The notes: generated by a model not told the origin, from the letters alone. Shown: positions 9,148-18,153, counted from the stretch's first letter. The stretch: 58,927 bases of DNA from Dehalococcoidia bacterium (GCA_026421215.1 JAPKBN010000007.1:1-58927); one strand, 5' to 3'. Translations and numbers: made by a program.

Positions 9148-10080
9148 ATGGCAAAGTTGCATGTCCTGGGATCAGGTGGCCCGAGACCGATAAAAGCGCG
9201 ATTTGGGTCCTCGCACATTGTCGACGTAGGTGGCAGAAAGATCATGTTCGATTGCGGTCCCGCATCGACCTACAAGATGGCTCAGATCGGGTTACACCCT
9301 CTTGATATCGATTACTTGTTCTTCACCCACCACCACTTCGATCATGACGTCGACTTTCCATGTTTCATGCTCACGCGCTGGGACGAGAGCATTGGCAAGG
9401 AGAACCAATTGAACGTATTCGGACCGAATTACACCGAGTCGATCACCGAAAGATTGGTAGGCGAAGAAGGCGCTTTTGCTTACGACCTGAACGCACGTAG
9501 AAACCACCCACTAAGTCAGTCGCTATACGAGAAGCGCGGCGGGACGCTCCCTAGACCGCGGATAAACGTTAAAGCGCGTGATGTTGGCCCGGGAACCGTA
9601 TTCACGGGCAACGATTTCGAAATCACCGCCGCTCCTGCTGAACACGTCCAGCCGTACCTTGATTCGTTGGCATATCGACTCGACACTTCAGAGGGTTCCA
9701 TTGTATTCACCGGTGACACCGAACCGTGCGAGAGAGTCGTCGAATTGGCCCGCGGAGCAGATGCCCTGGTATCGATGTGTGGCAATTTCGAATCGGTCTA
9801 CGACGAACGTCGCCCTGCCGATGTAGGACAAACGGGAACGCTAGGTGCTGCTGAAATGGCCGCCGAGGCTGGTGTCAAACAGCTATTCCTGGTTCACGTC
9901 GGCCCTGATCTCTCAGCACCAGAAAACCGAGAGCGCGGAATCGCCGAAGTGAAAACTGTTTTTGATGGCGAAGTTACTTTGACCGACGAATTACAAACAT
10001 ACGATTGGCACAAACACGATCATGGCCACGACGCTCCGGTAGCTGATCCGGAGACGCACCCCCACATCCATCGTCATTAG
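9148..10080 (+). CDS. Metallo-beta-lactamase-fold hydrolase, RNase Z/arylsulfatase-like, His-rich tail
   Basis: This 310-residue MBL-fold protein has the H-x-H-x-DH zinc motif at 61-66 (THHHFDH), the bridging Asp in IVFTGDTEP and a late His in LVHVGPD. ATG 9148 has GAAGGA upstream and removes an unrelated leader from the longer frame at 9079. The overall layout (GSGGPRP opening, FDCGPAS) resembles RNase Z-like and phosphodiesterase-like MBL proteins. The last 23 residues are very rich in His and Asp (HKHDHGHDAP and HPHIHRH), probably metal binding. It lies, with the oppositely oriented amine oxidase, between tRNA-relic copies A and B. Confidence 0.87.
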   Translation: MAKLHVLGSGGPRPIKARFGSSHIVDVGGRKIMFDCGPASTYKMAQIGLHPLDIDYLFFTHHHFDHDVDFPCFMLTRWDESIGKENQLNVFGPNYTESITERLVGEEGAFAYDLNARRNHPLSQSLYEKRGGTLPRPRINVKARDVGPGTVFTGNDFEITAAPAEHVQPYLDSLAYRLDTSEGSIVFTGDTEPCERVVELARGADALVSMCGNFESVYDERRPADVGQTGTLGAAEMAAEAGVKQLFLVHVGPDLSAPENRERGIAEVKTVFDGEVTLTDELQTYDWHKHDHGHDAPVADPETHPHIHRH

Positions 10081-10098
10081 CCAGACATCGCCAGCGAT

Positions 10099-11427
10099 TT
10101 AGCCGATCGTAATCTCTGAAACCACTCGCAGGGCACTTAGCTCCGCCGACTCAAGACCAGAATTCTCGGTGTAGTCACCACAGTAGTGAATATTGTCGTG
10201 AGGGGCTCGAATGGCATCAATGTAGTCCAACCTTCCAACACGCCAAGGGCAGATCGCATATGGCCAGTGCTTAAGAGCACGGTCGAGTACGAGACCACGT
10301 GCGGATGGGAATATTTGGAACAGATCTTTTTCGAATTCGTCTAGTGCTTCTTCATCTGACATTTTCTGAAGCATTTGTGAGCCATCATCGCCGGTATATA
10401 ACCTGATCAGTCCGCGGCCGTCTTGCTGCTTCATATCATCAGGGAAGGTAAAAGTCGGATCGCCGATTCCAATGGTCTTCATACCGACTACTGGTACACG
10501 CCAATTTCCTTTTCCAAAGAAGTGTTCAGAAGGTTTACTGACCAGAAATGCTGCTGATGACATAGCTCCGTACTCACACTGCGAGAGCGCGGCTCGCTTT
10601 GCATCCGGTAGGTCGCGGAGAACGCTTTGCGCAAGTGGAGCAGGAACAGCCATCACGCATTTGCCTGCCTGAACTGTATGAGACTCTCCATTTTTCTCGT
10701 ACTGGATCGATACCCCTGTGTCGTTCGAGACAACTTCCGTAACGCTCGCGCCCGTTTCCACTCTCGCTTTGGTTTGATCAACGAGTGCCTTCGCGACCTG
10801 AACGGTTCCGCCCTCAATGAAGAACTCGTCGGCGGCGTGGTGAAGGAATGTGTTGATGGGCTGAAATGCAGCTACTTCATCCGCCCGAAGCGTACTGGAT
10901 GACTTGGAAATCGAATCCCAGAAGGCTTTTACGTCTGGATGCCGAATACCCAATCGCTCGACAAGATTCATCTCAGAAAGGTCTTGCAAAGTTGGATCAT
11001 CCGAGCGTGGAGATAGATCCACCATCCCACGGTAGCGAGAGCGCATCCGCATAATTCCAAACGCCATCTTAATTTTCTCGAAGAATGGAATTGGCAGGCC
11101 CAGTAAGAACTTTAATTCTGATGAACCGGTCACGAACTTGCCGTTCATATACGTAGAAGTCTTTGTCTTGTTTATGAGGGTGCGGGTCACGCCTAATTCG
11201 TCAGCCAATTTGGCGACATTCGTTTCACCACCGGGAATCATTTGAGCACCCTGGTTGAATACGTAGGAACCCATATTCATTGAGAGCGTCCGCCCTCCGC
11301 ACAACTCTTCTTTCTCAAGCAACAAAACACTCTTGTCCTCGAGTTTGTACGATACGCTCAGACCCGCGATTCCACCTCCAACAATTACGACATCGTAGTG
11401 TTCCAGAGCGTTTGAGCTGTCGGTCAT
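10099..11427 (-). CDS. FAD-dependent amine oxidase / protoporphyrinogen-oxidase-like
   Basis: This 442-residue flavoprotein of the amine oxidase/phytoene desaturase group has the Rossmann motif VVIVGGGIAGLS (GxGxxG at 17-22), the second acidic residue in LLLEKE, and the GGRT segment usual for this group. The C-terminal FAD motif IHYCGDYT...SAELSALR matches flavin-containing amine oxidases. It is convergent with the MBL-fold gene, 18 bp between the stops. It could oxidise polyamines, other amines or a polyene-like substrate; sequence alone does not decide. The codons are noticeably richer in A/T than those of the flanking ABC genes. Confidence 0.88.
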   Translation of the reverse strand: MTDSSNALEHYDVVIVGGGIAGLSVSYKLEDKSVLLLEKEELCGGRTLSMNMGSYVFNQGAQMIPGGETNVAKLADELGVTRTLINKTKTSTYMNGKFVTGSSELKFLLGLPIPFFEKIKMAFGIMRMRSRYRGMVDLSPRSDDPTLQDLSEMNLVERLGIRHPDVKAFWDSISKSSSTLRADEVAAFQPINTFLHHAADEFFIEGGTVQVAKALVDQTKARVETGASVTEVVSNDTGVSIQYEKNGESHTVQAGKCVMAVPAPLAQSVLRDLPDAKRAALSQCEYGAMSSAAFLVSKPSEHFFGKGNWRVPVVGMKTIGIGDPTFTFPDDMKQQDGRGLIRLYTGDDGSQMLQKMSDEEALDEFEKDLFQIFPSARGLVLDRALKHWPYAICPWRVGRLDYIDAIRAPHDNIHYCGDYTENSGLESAELSALRVVSEITIG

Positions 11428-11782
11428 ATTGATTACCTAAGAAGTCAGAGCTTTTCGCGACGAAGCTCCGCATATCTGCGCAGACTTCTGAATTAGACCA
11501 CATAGACCGAAGAAGGAGATTGAGCCCGCTGACCCACTGCTTAGGGAGCAAATTTCCTCGTATGTCGGAAATCGATGTTGGTCGAGGCGCCGCGGGATCG
11601 AGGCACCGCCCTTTGCTCCCAAAGGGAGTGCGCTAATGCGCAAAACTCGAATATTGCCGTTTGTTGACTCTGATGAAGACTTTATTCTTGTCGATACGTT
11701 CATACCTTGATGGGATGCTACGTACGGCCAATCGCATTGGTGTTCACGACGCGGTTGATGCTCAAGAAGAAAATTGAAATTA

Positions 11783-11825
11783 GTGGGCCCTGTGGGATTC
11801 GAACCCACGACCTGCGGATTAAAAG
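11783..11825 (-). repeat. 3'-half of tRNA-Lys with swapped T-stem pair (att-like copy B)
   Basis: A 43-bp block equals the 3' half of the intact tRNA-Lys gene except for two changes. These are opposite each other in the T stem (C to G and G to C), so base pairing is retained. It again ends at AAAAG in the anticodon loop. The compensated change suggests the copy came from a functional tRNA-Lys gene of another lineage rather than by decay of the local one. Confidence 0.85.
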
Positions 11826-11912
11826 AAACGATGTCGAGAGCGAATTGGTGGTCCTGACCCGACGGGTGGTCATCACGCGTGACGGGGCGGGCCATTTTCT
11901 TTCGTTTCACGT

Positions 11913-12953
11913 TTAATTTATCTCCCCACCTTCATAGAGTGAATCTACGAGCGAACCCTCAAATGCAGACGCGACGTCCACGTCCGACTCAAGCACCTCG
12001 AACTCGATCAACACATCTTTGAGCGCTGACCACTGATCCAGCGTTCCCCGCCCGATTCCATCAGCTCTCTCCGCGTTCTCAAGGTCTGTTGTGAGCAAAA
12101 ATCGCTGATGCTCTGGATCGGCATCTTTTGCGTAGGTGAGAGTAATCGCCACGGCTTCGTCGACGTGTGTCTTGATCCACTCCACGGCCCGTAACGTGGC
12201 ACGCAGGAATCGCTCGATCACATCACGTCTTTCGGCGAGCATTTCCTCGGTTGCGAGATAAGTCACTCCGAGCGTTGGCACCCCGAAGTCATGTGGGTCA
12301 ATTACGTTGATCTCGAGACCAGCCCGGCGGATGGTATCCGGTTCGTTGTCCAGAAATACTGGATATACATCCACCGCGTTCTCTATGAAGACCCGCGGAT
12401 CAAATCCGACAGCCCGTAGTTCAATATCCTCAATATCGATCCCAGCATTCTTGAGAAGCGCTTTGAGTTCCGCCGGGACTACGCCGGCTTTGAATCCGAC
12501 CGAGCGTCCTGCGAAGTCCGATGGCGTTTCTATTCCGGAGTCTGCACGGGTGACAAACCCCTGGTCACCGCGTTGCCCGAACAACGCAACAGCTTTCACC
12601 GGAATGTCGTCTGCACGCTGGCTAAGGACTTGCGCGGCTGTCCCTGTGGTGAATTGAACCTCGTCCTCAAGTAATAGTTTTAGGTGCTCGTTTTGGCCGC
12701 TCGAATGCTGGATCGAGACGTTAAGTTTTTCGTCTGCAAAAAATCCCTGATCGAGTGCAGCGTACGCGGCGACAAACGGCAGATTGGCCTGTGCCCTAAA
12801 TCCTGCCATGAAGGTCAAGTCCTGCAACTCTGCATCTTCAGTACTACTGGAGCAGCCCGTCGTGAAGGCAGAGAGCATGATGATTAACATGCCGCTCACG
12901 ATGAGAATGGGCATCGCTCGACGGCGCTTGTTTGACCGATATAACCGGCTCAT
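11913..12953 (-). CDS. ABC transporter substrate-binding lipoprotein, NMT1/SsuA-like
   Basis: This periplasmic-type binding protein of about 346 residues is of the NMT1/THI5/SsuA group. The N-terminus has a basic stretch, a hydrophobic helix and a lipobox ending FTTGC (Cys34 from this start), so it should be membrane anchored. The mature part opens with TFMAGFRAQANLPFVAAYAA and has QGFFADE, as in the family. The frame is open to ATG 12983, directly after the permease stop, but ATG 12953 has GGAG seven bases upstream and a normal signal peptide. Third gene of an ATPase-permease-binding protein operon. Ligands of the family include pyrimidine precursors, sulfonates and nitriles; the ligand here is unknown. 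Confidence 0.88.
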   Translation of the reverse strand: MSRLYRSNKRRRAMPILIVSGMLIIMLSAFTTGCSSSTEDAELQDLTFMAGFRAQANLPFVAAYAALDQGFFADEKLNVSIQHSSGQNEHLKLLLEDEVQFTTGTAAQVLSQRADDIPVKAVALFGQRGDQGFVTRADSGIETPSDFAGRSVGFKAGVVPAELKALLKNAGIDIEDIELRAVGFDPRVFIENAVDVYPVFLDNEPDTIRRAGLEINVIDPHDFGVPTLGVTYLATEEMLAERRDVIERFLRATLRAVEWIKTHVDEAVAITLTYAKDADPEHQRFLLTTDLENAERADGIGRGTLDQWSALKDVLIEFEVLESDVDVASAFEGSLVDSLYEGGEIN

Positions 12954-12983
12954 TTCACTCCTGTCTTTAAGCTCGCGATGCAT

Positions 12984-13760
12984 TCACAGTCTCACGGAGG
13001 ATTGATACCAAAATAAAACCTTGCGCTCTACAAGTGCCACGCTTGCGGTGAGCAAGATTCCCATGGCAGCGAGGACGAATATCGCGCCGAATAGAACAGG
13101 AGTGTCGAAATCGCCGTTGGCGATAAGAATCAACTGGCCTATCCCGTCCGACCCGGATAGGAATTCCGCCACTACGGCACCGATCAGCGATAACGGGACG
13201 GAGATTCGAAGTCCAGCAAATACGAACGGGAGAGAAGAAGGTACGCGCAGTCGCCAGAAGACCTGCCACGTGGATGCGTTGATCGTCCTCAGGAAATCGT
13301 GCGCCCGAGGATCGATGCTACGCAGTCCGACCACGGAGTTCACCAGCATTGGGAAGAACGTGATCATGGCGGCGATCAACACCTTCGGAGCAAGTCCGAA
13401 TCCGAACCATATCGTGAACAGAGGCGCCACTGCCACAATCGGAGTGACTTTCAGCGCCAGTGCCGGTGGGTAAAGGGCTCGCTCTAACGCGCGGGAGTGC
13501 GCCATCGCAACCGCCAATATGAAAGCTCCAAGGCTTGCGAGTAGTAGTCCTCCGATCGCCGCTTGGAGCGAGAGGCGCGCACCTTCAGCGAACCGGCCTG
13601 GATCATCGAGGAGGGCGGCCAGTATCGCGCTGGGTGCGGGAAGTAAATATTCCTTCACATCTCGCACCCGTACCCATGTCTCCCATACCGCCAACAGCAG
13701 CGCGGACACGAGTGCGGGAGTTAGAAGGATGAGGATATTGCGCTGAAACTTACGTTTCAA
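12984..13760 (-). CDS. ABC transporter permease, SsuC/TauC-like
   Basis: This 258-residue inner-membrane permease has about six hydrophobic segments and the BPD-type cytoplasmic loop near residues 140-180 (DFLRTINASTWQVFWRLRVP), where the ATPase docks. Its start overlaps the stop of the ATPase gene by 4 bp, so the two are translationally coupled. It supplies the membrane channel for the NMT1-like binding protein encoded next. The family members SsuC, TauC and ThiX are the nearest known types. Confidence 0.9.
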   Translation of the reverse strand: MKRKFQRNILILLTPALVSALLLAVWETWVRVRDVKEYLLPAPSAILAALLDDPGRFAEGARLSLQAAIGGLLLASLGAFILAVAMAHSRALERALYPPALALKVTPIVAVAPLFTIWFGFGLAPKVLIAAMITFFPMLVNSVVGLRSIDPRAHDFLRTINASTWQVFWRLRVPSSLPFVFAGLRISVPLSLIGAVVAEFLSGSDGIGQLILIANGDFDTPVLFGAIFVLAAMGILLTASVALVERKVLFWYQSSVRL

Positions 13761-14596
13761 CGTCGGTTACCAGGAATTGCGTGAACAAGGTCAGATCGGT
13801 CGGTTTCGGACACAAGCAGACCTCTCACATCGGCCAGCAAGGACAGGTATCTCGGACTGTCTTCCAGCGATGCTGTACGTGGGCGGTCTAGATCGATCTC
13901 GATCACATCCTTCACCCGTCCGGGTTGGCCGGTCAAGACGACGACTCTGTCGGCAAGTAATACGGCTTCTCGTATGGAGTGGGTGACAAATACGACCGAC
14001 ATTTGCTCCTGCTCCCATACCTTAAGCAGTTCGAATCGCATTTCCTCCCGGGAAATCTCATCCAGCGCCCCAAAAGGTTCATCCATGAGCAGTAATCTTG
14101 GATGATGAACCAGCGCCCGGGCGAGAGCGACGCGCTGACGCATTCCGCCAGATAACTGTCCCGGGTAGTACCGGGCGAAGCGTGATATGCCAACGCGTTC
14201 CAATAGCTCAGTGACATATTCGTCAGCGCCATCATGGGGACCCGTGATATCAAGTGTCAGGAGGACATTAGAGGCCACGTCTAGCCACGGCAGCAGCCCG
14301 GGATCTTGAGTGACCAATCCGAGAGCTTGAGATCGTCTTGCTGCACGGGTATCAGAACCAAACACCGACACCTGTCCTCCCGTGGGAGGTAACAGGCCGG
14401 CGATTATGCTGAGTAAAGTTGTCTTGCCGCATCCAGACGGCCCGATCACAGCGACGAACTCGCCGTCATTAACGGTCAGATCGACTCCGGTTAGCGCACC
14501 CACGGTTTCATTCCCCACCGGATATCGGTGAGAGAGGTGGCGCACCTCAACCACCGGCTCCGGTGGCACGTCAGAATCCCGGGAGGTGTTAGTCAA
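13757..14596 (-). CDS. ABC transporter ATP-binding protein, SsuB/TauB-like
   Basis: This 279-residue ATPase is the first gene of the importer operon. Visible motifs are Walker A GPSGCGKTT (52-60), Q-loop Gln97 (VTQDPGLLPW), the ABC signature LSGGMRQR (148-155), Walker B LLLMDEPFGALD (168-179) and the H-loop VTHS. The Q-loop context TQDPGLLPW is characteristic of the nitrate/sulfonate/taurine import ATPases. The three-gene operon occupies the block between tRNA-relic copies B and E. Confidence 0.93.
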   Translation of the reverse strand: MTNTSRDSDVPPEPVVEVRHLSHRYPVGNETVGALTGVDLTVNDGEFVAVIGPSGCGKTTLLSIIAGLLPPTGGQVSVFGSDTRAARRSQALGLVTQDPGLLPWLDVASNVLLTLDITGPHDGADEYVTELLERVGISRFARYYPGQLSGGMRQRVALARALVHHPRLLLMDEPFGALDEISREEMRFELLKVWEQEQMSVVFVTHSIREAVLLADRVVVLTGQPGRVKDVIEIDLDRPRTASLEDSPRYLSLLADVRGLLVSETDRSDLVHAIPGNRR

Positions 14597-14665
14597 GTGA
14601 TTTGCAGGAGTCTTGGGACGAAGATGATGTACGAGACATTTAGGATCATACCGACCACTATCTTA

Positions 14666-14706
14666 CGCCGTGGATGCACCCGTCGAACCCGACCGGTGGA
14701 TTAAAA
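14666..14706 (-). repeat. Degenerate 3'-half of tRNA-Lys (att-like relic, copy E)
   Basis: The + strand contains GTCGAACCCGACC followed by GGTGGATTAAAA, which aligns, with small indels, to the T-arm loop and the 3' anticodon arm of the intact tRNA-Lys gene. It lies between the ABC operon and the glpD-like gene, exactly where a further block boundary would be expected. It is weaker than copies A and B. Confidence 0.45.
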
Positions 14707-14768
14707 AATTGTTCTTTGAGATGCCGGATATCTGGATGTAACAGTCATTGGAGCACAGCCCTAGATAC

Positions 14769-16454
14769 CTATCTGACGGCGCGGAACTTTGACGCTATTT
14801 CGGGCATATACGCCAACTCACGTGTCGCCCATTCCTCGTCCACATTTCCGTATCGACTTATCGCTCCGGCGACTTTGGTCGCCGAATTAGTCGCTGCATC
14901 GACATTCAAAAAGAATGCCCTGGTCCGTCGGGCCATAACGTCCTCGAGCGTCAGGGCCATCTCTTTTCGGACCGCGTACACAGCGTGGGAAAGCCGGTAC
15001 GGGAGATCTTCATTCCATGGCGCAGTCAATTCAGGAATCTGAACCTCAAGCTCCTCAAGATCGGCAAGTTCTGATCCATATAGCGAGTCCGGATCAACTA
15101 TCGATGTGGCCGCGGTGACACTGTCGATCGCAACATCACGGGCTCCCTGCAATTTGAGATCTACGGATCTGCTATGCGTGTCCGATAATCCTCCAACCTG
15201 CACGGCCGCAGACACCGTTTGCTCCGCCATCAGCCGTGCCGTCGTCCACTTCCCGCCTGTGATTGTGACAAGACCAGAATCCGAAACGAATATTCTGTGT
15301 GAACGAGCGATTTTCGACGTCGATGCGACCGAGCCGCTGGAGACCAGTGGCCTTATGCCTGTGAAGGTGGAAAGTATCTTTGCCTTTCCCGCTTCCGGCA
15401 GATATTTTTTCAGTTCCTCTACCAAGAACTCGACATCCCTCTCAGGTGCCATACGATCGGCATCTGGCGACGCCACATCGACATCTGTTGTCCCCACGAG
15501 AGTTTCACCCAGCCAGGGCAGGGCAAACACGACTCTACCGTCGCTCGTCTCGGGAATCAGAAGGCCATGATGGCCCTCGAGCAGTGTTCGAGCCATTACG
15601 AGATGTGTGCCTCGGCTCCAACGCATCAGTCCGATGGGAGTATCACTTCCAAGACCGATCGTGCTGTCTGTGTGCACACCGGTCGCATTAATCGTGACCT
15701 TCGCGTCGATGGTCAACGAACTGCCGTCGTGGTTGTTTTGCGCTTCGACGCCGACAACGCGTCCAGAGTTCGCTCGGATCGCACGTACAGTGGCATGGTT
15801 GAGGGGAGCCGCTCCGTGAGCGGCGGCCGTTTTCGCGATAGCCAATGCCAATCTTGCGTCATCCGTTTGTCCATCGGAAAATACCATGCCGCCTCTTAGT
15901 CCATCGGCCTCGATACCCGGGACGGCATCGGTGAACGATGTCGGGTTTAAAAAGCGTGCTTTGGGGAATCCTGCCCCTAGTGACAGGGCGCTGTAGCCCG
16001 TTATTCCGATGGAATTCTTGAATTTCTGCCAACGGGAATAGGCCGGTACGGCGATCGGCAACGGGCGCACGAGATGTGGGGCGTTCTGTCTAAGGAACCT
16101 ACGCTCTCGAAGAGACTCGCGAACCAGACCGAGCCGGCCTTGTCGCAAATATCGGACGCCACCGTGGATCAGCTTGGTACTTTCACTCGAGGTTCCGGAA
16201 GCGAAGTCGCCCCTCTCGAGCAAAACAGTCGAGTACCACCTCGATACCGATTCGAGCGCGGTGTAAAGCCCTGTGGCACCGCCTCCAATGACTAGGACAT
16301 CGACGGATCTACCGTCCGACTCGATGTAGTCGACTATCGAACTTCGGTCAAACGGTAATCGGTCGATGGAAAGAATCCTAACGTGCTGACCGGCGATTGT
16401 GGTAGACACCGCCGACCCTGAAGAAGCGGGAGGTCTCCGGTCCACGCGGATCAA
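14769..16454 (-). CDS. glpD: FAD-dependent glycerol-3-phosphate dehydrogenase-like protein
   Basis: This 561-residue protein matches GlpD/GlpA, which oxidise sn-glycerol-3-phosphate to dihydroxyacetone phosphate at the membrane and pass electrons to quinone. The FAD motif VLVIGGGATG (GxGxxG at 57-62), the family segment SSESTKLIHGGVRYL near 90-105 and the TTDVD segment are visible. The first roughly 50 residues precede the Rossmann strand and look like an unconserved leader, so an internal start is possible. Family assignment is firm; specificity is less so. The gene lies directly 3' of the intact tRNA-Lys, on the same strand, as the innermost block of the series. Confidence 0.87.
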   Translation of the reverse strand: MIRVDRRPPASSGSAVSTTIAGQHVRILSIDRLPFDRSSIVDYIESDGRSVDVLVIGGGATGLYTALESVSRWYSTVLLERGDFASGTSSESTKLIHGGVRYLRQGRLGLVRESLRERRFLRQNAPHLVRPLPIAVPAYSRWQKFKNSIGITGYSALSLGAGFPKARFLNPTSFTDAVPGIEADGLRGGMVFSDGQTDDARLALAIAKTAAAHGAAPLNHATVRAIRANSGRVVGVEAQNNHDGSSLTIDAKVTINATGVHTDSTIGLGSDTPIGLMRWSRGTHLVMARTLLEGHHGLLIPETSDGRVVFALPWLGETLVGTTDVDVASPDADRMAPERDVEFLVEELKKYLPEAGKAKILSTFTGIRPLVSSGSVASTSKIARSHRIFVSDSGLVTITGGKWTTARLMAEQTVSAAVQVGGLSDTHSRSVDLKLQGARDVAIDSVTAATSIVDPDSLYGSELADLEELEVQIPELTAPWNEDLPYRLSHAVYAVRKEMALTLEDVMARRTRAFFLNVDAATNSATKVAGAISRYGNVDEEWATRELAYMPEIASKFRAVR

Positions 16455-16527
16455 ATCTGCGATGGGCGGGGTCGATTTTCGAGTAATGTCCGTGCGCGTG
16501 TTTGATCTGGAATGCGACGGGGGGATT

Positions 16528-16603
16528 TGGTGGGCCCTGTCGGATTCGAACCGACGACCTGCGGATTAAAAGTCCGATGCTCTACCAACTGAGCTAAGGG
16601 CCC
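16528..16603 (-). tRNA. tRNA-Lys (anticodon UUU), intact, CCA encoded
   Basis: On the minus strand a 76-base cloverleaf can be drawn. It has a 7-bp acceptor (GGGCCCT with AGGGCCC), a D arm GCTC...GAGC, an anticodon loop CTTTTAA giving UUU, a T arm GTCGG-TTCGAAT-CCGAC, discriminator A, and CCA at 16528-16530. The outer pair of the anticodon stem (T27 with C43) is mismatched. This is the only complete copy; at least four partial copies of its 3' half lie on its 3' side (7.6-14.7 kb) and two weaker ones on its 5' side. Confidence 0.95.
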
Positions 16604-16837
16604 CACCGCGCGCAACCGACCGATCCCGGAGCCGGGATGGCACAGCCTGGCGCACGCTGCACTCCATTGAATCTGTGCGGCGGTTCCGTGTCAACGATTC
16701 CAGCCACCAATAGGGTATTCCCATATATTCGGCATCCATCGGAACACGATGACGGATTGGCAACCATCCTTAGGGGCGGTTACTCTGCTCGCAAATAGAT
16801 GTGCAACCTCGACGCTCTTATACAGCGAGGACGTGAA

Positions 16838-17791
16838 ATGGACCCGGACCGGATCCACGATTGGCTACGTGGCCCTATGGTCGCCGTAGCGACGCCGTTT
16901 ACTGAAGATTTTGAACTGGACCTGGACGCGCTCCGCACCAACATCAGGTTCATGATCGATCGTGGCGTGAAGACCGGGCAGGGTAGCTTGCTGGTCGGCG
17001 GGGCAGGCGGCGAGCACCCGGTCCTGAACATCGAAGAACGTATGGCGGTCATGACCGCATCTGTCGAAGCGGCAAACGGCGAGGCGCCGGTGCTCACATC
17101 GATACAGCACACCGACCACCGCGCCACCGTGGAGATGGCGTGCCACGCGGAAGCCGTTGGGGTGCAAGGGGGACAGCTCGGCCCCACCTATTACTACGAT
17201 TCCACCGAGAGCGATGCCCGGCGTCTCTTTGAGCGAGTCGCGGGGCAGACATCGCTCACTCTCATGATCTATCACACTTGGTGGGATGGACTAGTGATGA
17301 GCCCGGAATTACTCAGGGATCTGGTGAGCATCCCTACAGTGAAGGCGCTCAAGTGGAGCCACCCTGACGACACGGCCTATCGCGAGGGACTGCAGGAGTT
17401 TGCAGGACAACTAGCGACCATCGATAACTCGAACAATCACATCTTGAGCCACATGTACGGCGCGACCGGGTTTATCACCCACCTGTCCGGCTTCTGGCCC
17501 GAGTACCCACTGGATATCTGGAACCGGCTTGAAGCGAAGGACTACGATGGGGTTCGTGATCGGCTGGCAGAGTTCAAGTGGCGCTGGGTCACCTGGCGAT
17601 CCAAAGTGGCCGCCGTGACCGGCGGCGAAGGACCGTTCATCAAGGCAGCGATGGAGGCAGTTGGACTAAGTGCAGGACCGCCACGACCACCGTCAATTCG
17701 TCCGCCAGAAGAGTTGCTTGTTGAACTGAGGGCGCTTCTTGTTGAGTGCAAGGTGCCGATGGCCAAAGCAGAACTGGCGTCTGCTGACTGA
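16838..17791 (+). CDS. Dihydrodipicolinate synthase/N-acetylneuraminate lyase family protein
   Basis: This class I aldolase-type barrel of about 317 residues is of the DapA/NanA family. ATG 16838 follows GAGG at 16826-16829 and gives the usual opening GPMVAVATPF; the frame itself opens at 16799. The pyruvate-carboxylate loop GGAGGEHPVL is close to the canonical GTTGE. The Schiff-base Lys is K172 in VKALKWSH. The YNxP motif is altered to Y145-HTWW, keeping only the Tyr. The last 50 residues are Pro-rich and atypical. It probably cleaves or dehydrates a 2-keto sugar acid rather than making dihydrodipicolinate. Confidence 0.87.
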   Translation: MDPDRIHDWLRGPMVAVATPFTEDFELDLDALRTNIRFMIDRGVKTGQGSLLVGGAGGEHPVLNIEERMAVMTASVEAANGEAPVLTSIQHTDHRATVEMACHAEAVGVQGGQLGPTYYYDSTESDARRLFERVAGQTSLTLMIYHTWWDGLVMSPELLRDLVSIPTVKALKWSHPDDTAYREGLQEFAGQLATIDNSNNHILSHMYGATGFITHLSGFWPEYPLDIWNRLEAKDYDGVRDRLAEFKWRWVTWRSKVAAVTGGEGPFIKAAMEAVGLSAGPPRPPSIRPPEELLVELRALLVECKVPMAKAELASAD

Positions 17792-17823
17792 GAGAGACGC
17801 CGGGACGAAGTTCAAAGCTAGGA

Positions 17824-17859
17824 CTGTGGGTGGACCTCGAATCCCAAGACCTTCAGCCT
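17824..17859 (-). repeat. Possible tRNA-Lys 3'-half relic (copy F)
   Basis: CTGTGGGTGGACCTCGAATC followed by CCAAGACCTTC is a loose match to the T-arm region of copy B. The anticodon part is not recognisable. It lies on the 5' side of the intact tRNA. The 497-bp gap 17792-18287 otherwise contains only copy C and no gene that I recognise. Confidence 0.3.
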
Positions 17860-18153
17860 CCGCTGTGGCAACGGCAGCATCACAGAAGAGGCTCGGGTCA
17901 AAACCGAACCCCCACCCCGACTTTCCAGCGTCTTTGTTGTACCGACGTAGAACTCGAGGACAAGGTCGCCGTCAGATTCCTCAGCACAGCGTCCTCCTGC
18001 AAACAGCTCGGCTCGGTCAGGTCATTCGGATAAGTTATCGATTGCCATCGATATTTAGCTTGAAATGTCTGGCCTGATAAGACATTCTCAAGACCCACTA
18101 AACCTGCGGTTTGCCTGAAGTGAACACAACAATCCGAGGGCCGGATGAGGTTC

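Noticed and set aside
11707-11916. Small frame encoding a GIRTHDLRIK-type peptide, with similar ones at 8553-8951 and 17898-18206
   Set aside because: These peptides are the known artefact of translating tRNA 3' halves; the DNA is the tRNA-Lys relic.
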